A stretch of 64,000 nt of DNA from Stercorarius parasiticus (Eukaryota; Chordata; Aves; Charadriiformes; Stercorariidae): positions 992,001 through 1,056,000 of the forward strand of contig VWZL01001367.1 in assembly GCA_013396915.1 (NCBI GenBank). Reading direction: 5' to 3'. This document shows, one piece after another, positions 47,455 to 59,786 of this stretch. The notes under the pieces are model-generated. The model was not told where the DNA came from, made no database searches, and was given only the letters and a program-made list of their open reading frames with translations. The translations under genes and the position numbers were made by a program. Numbering within the stretch: position 1 is the stretch's first letter; each line of letters opens with the position of its first letter.

Positions 47455-47650
47455 GGAAACAGGGAAGGGCGTAGCGGATAACTGGAGCAGTCCAATAGCT
47501 GATACGTGCCACCAGCAGCGCCCTAGTGCAACCATCTTTGGCGCAAAACACAGGAGGTACAAAGCAACTTACGGCCGCTGCTGCCCAGCAGATTCCTGCG
47601 AAAACCACAAAGTGGCTGCAGTACAGAAAGGGGAATTTAACTTTCCGTTC
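47455..47650. promoter_or_regulatory. CpG-enriched patch with E2F/YY1-like site
   Basis: I count about ten CpG in roughly 190 bases, against a CpG-poor background. At 47531-47548 the text ACCATCTTTGGCGCAAAA joins a YY1-type core (AAGATGG on the minus strand) to an E2F-type TTTGGCGC. Both site classes are common in CpG-type promoters. Frames are open on both strands (89 codons on +, 63 and 68 on -) without a recognisable domain. A promoter of a non-coding RNA or an enhancer is possible. Confidence 0.3.
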
Positions 47651-50600
47651 GGCATGTTAAATGTGACAGCTGAAGCCATGCATGAATCACCCAGAGACAT
47701 CAAGCTCTCTAGAAGACCCTGAGAAGAATAAACAGGAAGAACTTCGCAATTATTGACCCTGTATTTTTTAAAAATGGAAGATATGGCCTCTGAAGGCTTC
47801 CTCTTTATTTGTATCTGGTCCAGGAGTTAGGCAGGTGAGTCACGACCTAGCAATAGGGCATACCTGCTAGAGAAAAATTGCTGAAACTGCCTCTCTGTTG
47901 CTGTTACCACCAGTCTTTCAGAACTACATAGCCCTTCTATCTGTGACACATGACCTAGCTCAGGAGCGCAGGCTGTCCCTCTCCTGTCCCTGTAGGTACC
48001 CCCCAAGAAGTTTGGTGTCTTCTCAGTGTGTCCAGAGAGTCAATGTTTCCTAGTTAGAAATCACACTTATTTGCATCTCACACACTTGATATTAATTAAT
48101 AAACCACACCAAAGAGATCAACTCACCATGCAATCCTTTGTTATAAAAGTCAAAGTGGAATCATATATTTATTTCCCATTGTGGTAAACTGTGTTTTTAA
48201 CTTATCTATATTTCATATAGGTTATGGGTCCAGGCTTCATGTCCTTCCATGGATTATGTAAATCAGCATATACACATACACAATCAGCAACATTAACCAC
48301 AGCAGCATTAAGACATTTGCATTTGAAAAATTAAAGAATTGCTGTTCCAAAGGATGTTAAAAAGTAAAAGTATCCCTTACTATAGTAGTAAAGTGTCATT
48401 TTAGTCATCACTTACTGAAAATTATTTTTTAATGTTCAGAAATATTTCATCTTTACAGGATTTTGATTCCAATCATGGAAAAAGTATTTTCAAATATAAA
48501 AATTCCTGATTTAGAATTGTTCAGGGACACAATTTTATTTTGTTACATCCTGGAAAATATACTACAGATGCTTTTTATTCTTGAAATCAGTTGTGAATTA
48601 GAGAGAAAAGAATGCTTTTCCTTTTTTCTGTCAGGATAGAATTGAAAAATTGCAAGGGTCAAAATGCTTATTTAACTAACAGAATAACTAGATTTGTTCT
48701 GTCAGCTTTAACTTTTAATATGTAATATACGTCCTTGAGCTAAGTGATAGATGCTATTCCCTCTATACATGATTATTCAAAGACATATTAGTAATACTAA
48801 TTAATAAACAGCGACAAATGTTAGTGTTTAACTCACATCATTAGACCCAGTAAGGAAAAGTAGATCATTTAATGTTTCACTGAAGCTTATAAGGAATTGA
48901 TAGCAAATACTTCACTTATGTAGGAACTCAACATTCTAGACATCTTTAGGGGTTGCTTGGGCTATAAATAAAATTAAGACTGCAATATCTTTGGGGCAGT
49001 AATTGCATTACATATTTATACAGCACCAAATATAACAAAGACTCCATCTAGATAAAATCTGTGGGTACTACAAAATAAACGAATACATGAAAACTAAAAA
49101 ATTAGAAACAAGCTACTATTATCTAAGTAATTAATTTAAAATACTTTTTTTACTTAGTATAAACTGTGAGTTTCAGGTATTTTTTTAATGTAATATCTGT
49201 AACATCTATTAATGTAAATCTTATATATAATTAAGGAACTTCCTGTCTTTCAAGTTTTCCCCCTACGAACTGCGATCCTGTTTTCTTTTCATCGAACACA
49301 TGTAAGTTCTATTAAGGCTAATGGGAGTTTAGCTTGTACATCAAGGCAAGACAAAACCCTTTTATGTCGAACATTTAATTAAAGTTCTTTAAAGAGTTTC
49401 ATGTGTGCTATAATGTGCTAATTATTTTCATACCTAACAACTTAAAAACTTGGAGGGGACTAATAGAAGTTGTCATTCTGACTAGAAAATAAAAACACTT
49501 AGAGTGTGCATGTAGGCTCACAAATTGCCCAGATTCATCTAGCTACAAAATCAGGACATAGGGGGCAATATAATCATAATTAATTTCTAGAGAGCTTTTT
49601 TGCATTTCATCAGTGCACCACTCACTACAGGATCTCCAAACCATCACTTATGTTTTATTTCCAATAGACCAGCTGTGTTTCGGGCCCTATGTTTTCAGAC
49701 TATGTCAATGACTTACGAACATTGTATTTTGTGATGGGCACCTTTAATTTTTTCACGTAGAATGCTTTATCCTGCTAAGTGTCACATACCAGAGTTCTTA
49801 GCAACAGTGTGTGCACGCTCACTGAGTGTTGTAGCAACCAATGATAAAAATAAAATGACAGTGGAAGTAAGTGTGTAGGACTGAATGACATCCAGAGGGT
49901 AATTGAGAAGGGACAGCTTGGTGATTCAGTAGGAGCTGAGCTGTGCTTTGTGTGCTGTCTTTGTGAAGCTAGAATGGCTACCGCTAAGCATGCTGAAATC
50001 AGTCTGAGAAACAATTCATCTGACTTATATCCTACCTTCTGCTATTGCCTCATTTTTAGGCTGCAAAAGGGTTATAATGCGTTCGAAGTTTTCTAGAATC
50101 CATGATCTTCTTCTCCTTGCTGCTTTCATCCAAAGGACATTAAAGGGTGTTCCCAAGCATCTACTCGGATGTACCTCTGCCACGGGATCTATGTTCAGGT
50201 GTCCCCAAACCATGTTAGAAGAGATGTTATAGAGTGTGTTTTGGTAGACTGGCTGTGTAGTCCTCTATTTAGAGGAGAGGCCCAGATGGTTTTTAGCAGT
50301 ACATTACAAATTACAATGCACTTCACATAATTCATGGGAGGCACTGCAATTTGGAGAGTATTATAGGCCAAAACAATCTGGCCAGACAGTTGCTAGGCTA
50401 GGAATGGAGACAAAGCTGACCTGCTAACAAAAGATCTGATACCTGCACCCACTCAGTGATAACGTAATCTAGAGTGAGGCATTTTGAAAACTGCGATGTG
50501 TGGGAGGAAATGCAAAGTGAGGATTAACTGACTTTGCAGATATGCAACCTCATCATGCAGACAAAATAAAGCCTCTTACTGGCTGAAACTAATTCATTCT

Positions 50601-53600
50601 GCATAACTCCTAGAAGCCTTTAAGGAGTTGCTGATGGAGGTAGGAGAGCAAAGAAGAAAAGATGGCCGTGTCTTAACAGCATTAAAGTACGATGGAAGGC
50701 TGCAAGAAACAACACAAGTGTTAGGACTGCCTTACGGCTACATATAAGATCCGATCAAATCTCACTCAACTGTAGCTTTGTTCATTGTTATAGATGATAA
50801 TATGCCAGATTCTGAAGATATGGATTACAAAATCACACAGTAGGTGACTGCATCACTCTATTTTCACTTGAAAATGCCGTGATAAACTGGAATAACCATT
50901 TGCTCTCACTGTGGGGGTTCCCTTCCCCACCTCCCTTACAAAGCAAGGGGTAAGCAGTCAAAAGGATCTCCTCAGTCCACTGGCTTAGCGATTAGCAGCC
51001 CACAGCACTGTCTAATCAAACATTTGAACATCATAGTCTTAAAATTTGCACAGACTGAAGGGCATTTGATACATTTGTTAAATTGTTTGTACCTACAGCT
51101 GGCAATTTTTAGCTGTGGATTTACTCTAGAGAACTAGTCCCTAAAAGTGAAGTCACAGGAAATGTGGATGTTAACATTGGCACGAAGAGCACTCGTTCTA
51201 AAGCGGGAATAATAAGGATTATATATATTATTGCTATTTGACCAAGTGTTGTTAGACTGAATTGCCATGTGTCTGTTCCAGTGGGAAGCCTTTTTCCCCT
51301 CACTTGTAGGCTGTAACCTGTTCCCAAGTTGAGGCTCCAGTTGTTTGTTTTCAGCCCTTTTTGAATCTGTAGCTAATCTGAAAGCAAATACATCCTTTAA
51401 TTTTGTTTCTGTGTGAGAGCAAATCTGGGAAGCTAAATGTTGACCAAATTTCTAACTGCCAAAACTAATAACATTTTAAAACATCGACATAAGGCAAAGG
51501 AATAGGAAACCATCAGGACATATCCCTTAACCACGCTGTAAAGGACAGAGGAGAAAGATAAAGTGTTTGAGTTGCAGAAAACAGATCCAAATGCATCTCC
51601 TCACAGTGTATGGGCCCTATCTCTTCATGCAGGAAGAGTAAATAAAAGGGATGTCTGAGGATTACAAGATCTGTGATAGCATGGAAGAAATTGCTAAAGG
51701 GATGCTTAAGCTGATTAAAATTACTAAAATATCTTTTCATATCTAAATAGTTAATGATACTTACACAATTATCTCTGTAACTACTTCATCCACAAAACCA
51801 TTTGCAATACAAGGCCTTATTGTCTGCAAATTAAATGTAGCCCTGTGCTATATTTCGATAAAATCTCCAGGCAGTCTGAACTCTGCTACACAGATAGTCT
51901 GCCCAGCCTTCACCATCTGACATAGTCCTACGGTTCCTAGACTTCCAGTCTCTGTATGGGATTACTGCCATCTCATTCTCTGGAAGACGAATAGGAAGGA
52001 AAACACTTTTCTTTCACCATCATGCATACCATTTCCACTAACAAGGGCAGTGTCTTCTTTTGAAGTTTGATTTACAGGTGCTATAGAGCCATTGTGCTGA
52101 CTGCATGTCAGTCGCCAAGGAAACTAGTAGCATATATATTCTAGAAGCATCCCTAGAAGAAAAGAAGTGTTATTAAAAGTATTCTCAGCATAACCTCTGC
52201 TATGAGTAGAAGCAGAGTTCAAGGTCTTCTGTTGAATGGTTGAAGGTTGCTGTGTTCAAATAAAAGGCTCCTAAGGAAATAATAGCAGGTCAAGCTGGGG
52301 ATCTGGCTGTTGTACAGTCTCCAGTTCTGAAAGAGTCAGAAATTGAAAAATAATCTATTTAAAGCTTTAGAGAGGCTTGATATTCTCTTATAATTCAGCC
52401 TAATTTTAGATTGGCATCTCCTCTATATACTCAAGTATTAGTACTTTCTGTAATACATTGCCTTTTTACTGCTATTACACTTCTCAACCCAATTCATATC
52501 TGCTTGCACATCTGTATTTTATAGTTGATGCTCAACCTCTATCTGGATTTTTATATTGTTCATTTAAAAGACTGAACATAAGCACAGGATACTGCATCTC
52601 AACCAGGGGATTGCAGTCCCCTCTGCTCCCAGGAGCCAAGCATGGATGCCCTATGGCTGGGACAGGTGTTCTGTGCAGTAGAAAGGCTCTGTTGTTGGAA
52701 AAGCCATCACATGAAAGTGTGCACTTCCATGATCATTAAAAATTGTCTGTGGCATTTTCAGAGTATGTGCAACAGGAGCAATGACATACTTGAATTTTAA
52801 ATGACGAAATAAATTCCCCTTCTTCCCTAAGTTCCTCTGTAAGTTCCCAGCTGAATAAGATATGCTTTCCTTTTTTGTCTTAAACATACAAGGATATTAT
52901 TTATTTGATCATAGTGGAAGCTTTATCCAGGAAGAGCTGAACTAATCCCAATCTAAAGTTTAAGTTACTAAAGCATTTTGGGAACATGTGAAATCAAAGG
53001 TATTACATAATATATGAGATTCTCCTTATTGTTGCTGTAGGACTGACTGTTAGAAACATAGCGGTTCAATATTGAAACTCATTTTCTCTTTTAGTGGCAC
53101 AGTTCAGTATAACCAAACACAAATAAATGGAACAAAGGACTAAATCAAACAAAGCAAATAAAAAGAGCGGTGCCAATAATGTATAGTTTTGTTCCCAGCT
53201 TGGATCCAAGTGGACCATGATAATTCCAAGCATTTTCACAAAATAGTTTAATTTCACTTTATGAAGGAGTTTCAGTTTCATAACCTCCTCTGCCCAAGTG
53301 TGTACCTAAACAGACATATATAGCTACAACAAAACGTTTGAAGACTGAAGAAGAAAGATTTAGGCATTAACAAAGTTCAAGTCTGATACTCAGCAAACTA
53401 ACAGAATTGTCCGAGAAAAGAAAAAGGTTAAAGAAATTTTACAGAGGAAGAAAAATTAAAGTAATTAAAAACATTTTGCTTGCTCCCCCCCCATTAAATC
53501 AGAAAAATAGCCTGTGATGAGTTAATTTCTCATTTGCCCCGTTGTACTGCTTATCTTTTATATCTCTGCATCCTTAGGATGCAAATAAACAACTTCAGTC

Positions 53601-53626
53601 ATTCTAATAGATAGAGAAAATCAAGC
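47651..53626. other. unassigned stretch
   Basis: About 6 kb of AT-rich unique sequence. No CR1, LTR or exon is recognised. The region 49230-49440 has TAAT cores and an ETS-like ACTTCCTG site and might be regulatory, with low support. Confidence 0.45.
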
Positions 53627-53649
53627 ATGTTGTTGTAATATAACAACAT
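53627..53649. repeat. hairpin-forming inverted repeat
   Basis: ATGTTGTT (53627-53634) and AACAACAT (53642-53649) are perfect 8-base arms around GTAATAT. Confidence 0.6.
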
Positions 53650-56600
53650 AGCCAACCTGTAATTTTCTACAGCAATTTCTATCAAACCCAGAAATGAAAC
53701 AACTGTAAGCTTGGTAGCATGTAAGAGAACAAGAATTAGATCTGATTTCCAGAAAAAGATTCTTTTACCAAATAACAATCATGCATACATCTTAACCTGG
53801 CTTATATTTTCTTCTCAGAACTGGCAGTAGGACAAAACAGTATTGACAAGACTTCTTACCAATACTCATTCTCAAATCACCTACCCTGTGGGACATCATC
53901 TGCAGTTATCATTGCATTATTCTCTCATTATGAAATATGATTTAACACGACATTGTGAAACATGAGAATGTTTTCAAATCCTTATGCTGCCCTTTTGCAT
54001 GTCTTATTGAATTTGTCCTGCATTTGCCATATCAGTAGACCTTTGTTATTTGACGTTAAAACATTTTAGGTAAACACAGATATATTTTCCTATTGATTTC
54101 CAAATCCCACATGAAAACCAGATTAAATTTACAAGACTCTACCAAATGTTAACACTTCATGTGATAGTATATGCCCAACAAAATGCATCCAAAGTAGACA
54201 GCAAAGACACTCTGCCAGAGACATAACAGCAGAAAAAAAATCAAAAGCCTTTTCATCATGACTTGCAGTGACTTTTCTATTTTCCTTGAAAAACATTTTG
54301 CAACAGAAGAGACAGCTGATGAGAGTTTGATATTCATATACATAACAGCATCAATGTATAGTATTTTCCTTGATAGAAAACACAAGTCTATTTTAGCACC
54401 AAAAAGCGCAGACAGGGAATCTGACATGCTTGCTTCAAGTCATGTCCAAGGGGAGAAAGCATAGAAGATCAGATGTTCATAAGGGCCAATCTAGTAGAAT
54501 AGTAAATATATTAATAGAATTTGCATATTCCTCCTCTATCAGAAAGGTGATCAAGCCATCAAATATCAACGGAATAATAGAGCAATGTTCAAATTTAACA
54601 AACTCAAATTCTAAGATCTCTAGTGAGTGAGACAAACAGGGAGCAGAAAGTAATTTTCACCACCTGGCGAGGATGCAGATTTAAGTCAATATCTGAAAAC
54701 CTGCTTGTAACTGTAAGAAATGAAGAAATAAAGCAGTATGAGTAGCAGTATGCTCATTATAAGGCACTTACCGAAGTGAACAATACAAGTGATCTAGCGA
54801 ACCCAACAACAGTTAATTTTCAAAGAAACCACAAAAAGGATATATCGAATTATCCCCATTAAGACCTATTAACGTTTTAAAATGCTTGATGGTTTTATAT
54901 GAAGAAGCATGAGAGATGAGCTTTTCAAATTGTAGTGATGAAAATATGAGAACAGATTTCTTTTCCTGCTATCATGTTGGAAAATAGCCCGTGCGATACA
55001 ATACTAGAGGGATAATTACTGTTCCTTCAGGCATCTGACCACGTCGTATCTACCAGCCGGCCTTTCTTTCAAGTGCAAGAGAAAATTATGTTTGTATTCA
55101 AAACTGAAAGATCTAAGAAAAACCCAAATCACTCTGTAGGTGAGTTAACTTCTACTTAAGCCATTTGGTTAATAATTTCAGCCCTTCTCCATGCACTTGG
55201 CATTTAAAGGAAAATAAACTTCTGTTGCAGTTTTGCTGTTAGTTCAAACAACAAAGCCTTAAATGCTTGGCCAGGTATTGACACAACACTGATGCTGAAA
55301 CCCTAACAGCAGAAACACTCGGATTGGATAACTTAATTAAATACTTAAAAACACTTTTAAAGCTGCCAATAAAACAAGATATAACAATAAAATAGATTGA
55401 CCAGTGTATCTTGATTAATCTTATAATTTAATTTTTTTTTATTGTGGAACTGAAATGAAGGAAGAAAATAGACTTCACAGCTACAACAGTAATTGTGCAC
55501 AGCAGTCATAAAACAGGGATTATAAGGTTATGGATAATTTGAGAATAATGTGAAATTACTTCAGGGGTTATGCTAGTCTTGTTTTTTCTGTTTTAAATCT
55601 GGCTGTTTAGAGAAGCTTCATATCGCATCCTGAGAAGGGAGACATGCATATTACTAATATAAAATTAATTCTCTACTCACTAGAATAGAAGGCCACGTTC
55701 ATACATTGCCTGAATATTGAGTATTTGTTTTCCTTTTTATCTTAATTGTAGAACATGTTAAACAATGTTTAAAGCTTAAACAAAAGGGAAATAAAAGATA
55801 AATCCCAGGCAAATTGGTGTGGTTGGTATGAACAACTCCTGGGTTCTGTATAGATGCTTAGTTTTACTGACACTTGCCACTATAGTTACTCAAAACTGAC
55901 ACATTAATTATTTAGGTTAAGATTTTGATATATTTGAATATATTTATTTTCCTCATTTTGTGTCTATTTACATAGATTACACATCCTGACCAAAACAATT
56001 TGCTAAGTAAGTGATAACACTGGCTTCCAGAAAATAGATGTTAGTGTGCTGAATGTCTTTCATTTAGTCTGAAGATTTTCAAAAGTTGTAAGGATGATCA
56101 TAGGTTCTTATTAATTTTGAAATTAGCTGTTCATGCTCAAAGTAATCACAATTAAAATCATGCCAGTGCCTGCTACAAGTATTAAGAAATGGAATTCCTC
56201 CTCTCTGGTTTTGTGACAGTCACATTAGGTGCACTGGGCAGCCTGTACAACTCGAGAATGGGATTCCTGCCACACCAAGTCAAGTTTCATTCGATCAAGT
56301 AGGATCAGAAGCACTTTTCCGTTGGGAAATACACGCTCAGAAAACATTACTCCTTTCTACTCCTTTTGAACCTGCCAAGCCCATGTATGAAATAGCCTTT
56401 CTATTTCAGCACAAAATCATTCTATTTGAACAGAACAACTTCTGAGAACCAAACAAACATGTAACACAAATGAAGATCAAACCAGATCTGCTGCTACGCT
56501 TCCTTTCATTTCCAACAGGTAACATTCCCTCTTTCCAATTCAGCCTAAAGCGTCATCCTCAGTGAGAGGAAAATGTCTGATCCTGCCAGCTTCACTGTAC

Positions 56601-58970
56601 CAATTCAGTTGAAGACGACCGGCTTTTCATTTTTTTTACCCATGAACAAATGTTTCAGTGATAAGCAAAGTTAGCAAACACTAGACTGTGAGCAGAGGCA
56701 CAGAAAATACATACAGCTCACAAAATGCACTTCATCCCACACTTGCGTTGTAATCACTTGCCCGTACCAGCAGGTATAACAAAATTGATTTCCATAGATG
56801 AGCAAAGAAAAGAAAGGCTGATATCATCAGCATATAATTTCCACTTGTCAACAGAAGCAGGACTGTAATTCACATCTTTGCAATGGGAAACCGACGTACT
56901 AACCATTTAAGAAGCTGAACTACTATTCACAAATACCTGAAAAGTAGATTTCCCATAGTTCCCCCCTATACTGTTTGCATTTCAATAACTTGAAACGGGC
57001 TCCTTACACATATATTTTTTACCTCTGTTGGGATTTTCTTTTTAAGTGAACATTTAGAAACACTTCATTCATCATTTGAAATCTACTGTTTGCTGACATA
57101 AAACATCATAAGACAAAATACAACTCCTATTTGAAAAGTCATAGTAGTTAAATTTACAGGGTTACTATATCTTTGATGTAACATTAAAGCGCAATGTTAA
57201 GATCTTCAGATTAACTGAGATGAAAGTTTAGATCTCCCCGTAAGCTTTTAAAGAAATTAAAAAAGGAGAAACCTAAGCATGTATAATGCTTTAGGATTCA
57301 AAAAGGTTGCTTCTTCTAGATCACCCCTTATAAGCGATCTAAGGTAGACATGTCCCAACTTTTAATTGTATTTCTATTTCAGTATTTTTTATAAAATTAT
57401 TTCCACATCGTACTTACTATTTATTCATCTTCATTCTTACTGCTTAAATACATTTTACTGCTCCCTTGTTACCTACAAGAAAAAGACAGAAGAATAAAAG
57501 CTGTCACTATAAAAACTTCAGTGACTTCTCAATTGACAAACATTCACATCCTCAATTTTACACCTCATTAATGTTCCATGAGATGTTAATAGGCACTTCT
57601 GATGGGTGCACAGGTACTGTATGGTTAACTTTATTCCCTGACCTACACATGTTTGCGACTGTGGCCCAAGAAACATCTAACAGATTAAGTACAAAAGAGC
57701 TTTTCTTCCCAGATCACAAGCACCAGTCATGAAAAAAAGGAGTCAGCTCTAATCCTGTCCAAGGAATTGGAGCTGTGTGATAAATTTTTTGTAAGGATCT
57801 GCAGTATCTTCCCCACTTGTGCAAAGAAGATTTTTATTTTCTCTCTTTAGAACGAAATAAAATGCAGTGGTGGTTGAGACAGCTGTGTGACACCTGACAG
57901 ATTGGGGTTAACCTGGGAAGTAGAATAGCTCCAAGGAGATCAGTGGCTGGTGGGCAGGGTGCTCCTTGGGGATTCAGGGGAATGACAAAAGCCACGGAGC
58001 ACAGGTCTTGCACATGCCAGGTCAGTCCCTCAACTACTCCCTATGGGCTCTCTGTGGTTCTTTCTCTGCAGATTTTATTATGTTGCTAGACATTTAAGAG
58101 TTAAGGAATGCGATAAATCTTCATGCCAGTGGTGCGCTTCACTAGTTAAGAAAAGCTTCAAGAATCTATCCAGAAATCCAATAAATTCAGCTAGAAATAT
58201 ACTAAACTTTTGATAACATGATTTATCCATTTTATCGGTATCAAACCCCAAATACTTTATTTTGTTTAATTGCAAGGTATTTAAATTTGGTTTGCATTTG
58301 CACTCTGTTATTTAGTCTAACTGGATAATTAGCTGGATTGTTTGCAAAGAAACTGAGGCAAAAGGTTTACCTATCAAAGATAAGAGCTGTGAAAGTTATT
58401 AACACAACTCTTACATACCAACATGATGTCGTTCCCACAGATTTTCACCTCACAAAGTATACTGTTACATATAGTATAAGAAATGTATTTGAGATACCAT
58501 ATGACTATTTCCTCTCTAGCAACAAATATAACATACGCTTTCTGCATAACGCATGAAGTACACCTGGCATTTTATTCAAATCAGCACATCATCATCCAAA
58601 TTGGATGAATCCATCTGTCACTAAAATTTAGGGGTATATTACCGACATCCTATATAAGGAGTTATGCATGCAAATTCCTGCACATCAAAATGATTCAATA
58701 CCTGTAAGAATATTGAAGTATTAAGAATTACAGTCAATATGGCAGTCTTATGCACTTAATGTTCCACAGACTTCCCAAACATTTTGCTCAAAGCTTGAGA
58801 AGCAGGAAAGAAGATACGTTTCACAGAGTAGCCAAACAAATGAAAAAAATCACAGAGTGGGTTTTTTTCAGCATGAAACTGTAACTGCCATTCCCACATC
58901 GAAAACTTGCTAAAGCAGGTAATTAATATAAAGGGTAATAATGTTTATAATAGCAGGTACAAAACCATCT
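53650..58970. other. unassigned stretch
   Basis: AT-rich unique sequence. A less AT-rich patch at 57880-58070 ends in a TTCTTTCTCTGCAG acceptor-like string, but no exon can be supported after it. Open frames are short and unrecognised. Confidence 0.45.
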
Positions 58971-59014
58971 GTTTTAAGAGATGAGGCTCTTGCTATAGAC
59001 TGGTCTCTTAAAAC
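58971..59014. repeat. 44-nt inverted repeat, perfect 11-bp arms
   Basis: GTTTTAAGAGA (58971-58981) and TCTCTTAAAAC (59004-59014) are exact reverse complements around a 22-base loop. It is the longest perfect inverted repeat I noticed in the window. It is short for a microRNA precursor (usually 60 or more bases) and no known family is recognised. It may be a relic of a small DNA transposon's ends, a structured RNA or chance. Confidence 0.55.
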
Positions 59015-59485
59015 GCTTAAAATTTATATTTGGCAGCCACCAAAGCACAAGAAAAAAACACCCTAAACTGTTACATGTTAAAAAGTATGTACTCATAGTT
59101 ATTTTTAGACCTATATGTATCAGAACATGCATAAATATATTTTAGTCATCCAACATATCATTCCATTCTATTAAAACAGCAAATATTTTTTGCAGGTACT
59201 GCATAAAACCACATGTTTTTAATAGCTGTGTGCTTTATTTAAGCCCAGGAGGCAGAATAAAGAAGGCAAAAGACCCCACTCCACATTTACAGTACACACT
59301 CAAAGATGTCTGTCTTCTACTCAGAGAAATGATTCTCCCTGTGATGGCATTGATATACAGATGGAGAACTTTGGTGTGAATAAATGGAGGCATACACTGG
59401 GGAAATGTGGCATTTTCCAAATGCATATAAATAGGTAGGCAGGAAAGATGATTGCAGTAAAGAAGTAGTAAGGAAGAAGTAAATG
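59015..59485. other. unassigned spacer
   Basis: No feature recognised. Confidence 0.5.
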
Positions 59486-59786
59486 TATGGGGAGGGACTC
59501 TTTATCAGGGAGTGTAGTGATAGGACACGGGGCAACGGTTTCAAACTCAAAGAGAGTAGATTTAGATTGGGTATCAGGAAGAAATTCTTTACTGTGAGAG
59601 TGGTGAGACACTGGAACAGGTTGCCCAGGAAAGTTGTGGATGCTCCATCCCTGGAAGTGTTCAAGGCCAGGCTGGATGAGGCTTTGAGCAGCCTGGTCTA
59701 GTGGGAGGTGTCCCTGCCCATGGTAGGGGACTTGGAATTAGATGATCTCCAGAGGTCCCTTCCAACCGGCACCATTCTGTGATTAT
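59486..59786 (+). mobile_element. CR1 LINE, 3' end, well preserved
   Basis: About 300 bases of CR1: the end of ORF2 and the 3' UTR. The coding part is open up to its natural stop at 59699-59701 and reads [20 protein letters not shown], then [20 protein letters not shown], a classical CR1 C-terminus. The 3' UTR has GGTCTAGTGGGAGGTGTCCC and a CCATTCTGTGATTATTG end. The undisturbed frame and close fit to the remembered consensus suggest a younger copy than the others here. It is 5' truncated. Confidence 0.95.

Noticed and set aside
58040..58075. acceptor-like TTCTTTCTCTGCAG
   Set aside because: The following sequence meets stops early in all frames and has no exon support.
59317..59664. 115-codon minus-strand open frame
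   Set aside because: Largely antisense to the CR1 3' end at 59486-59786.
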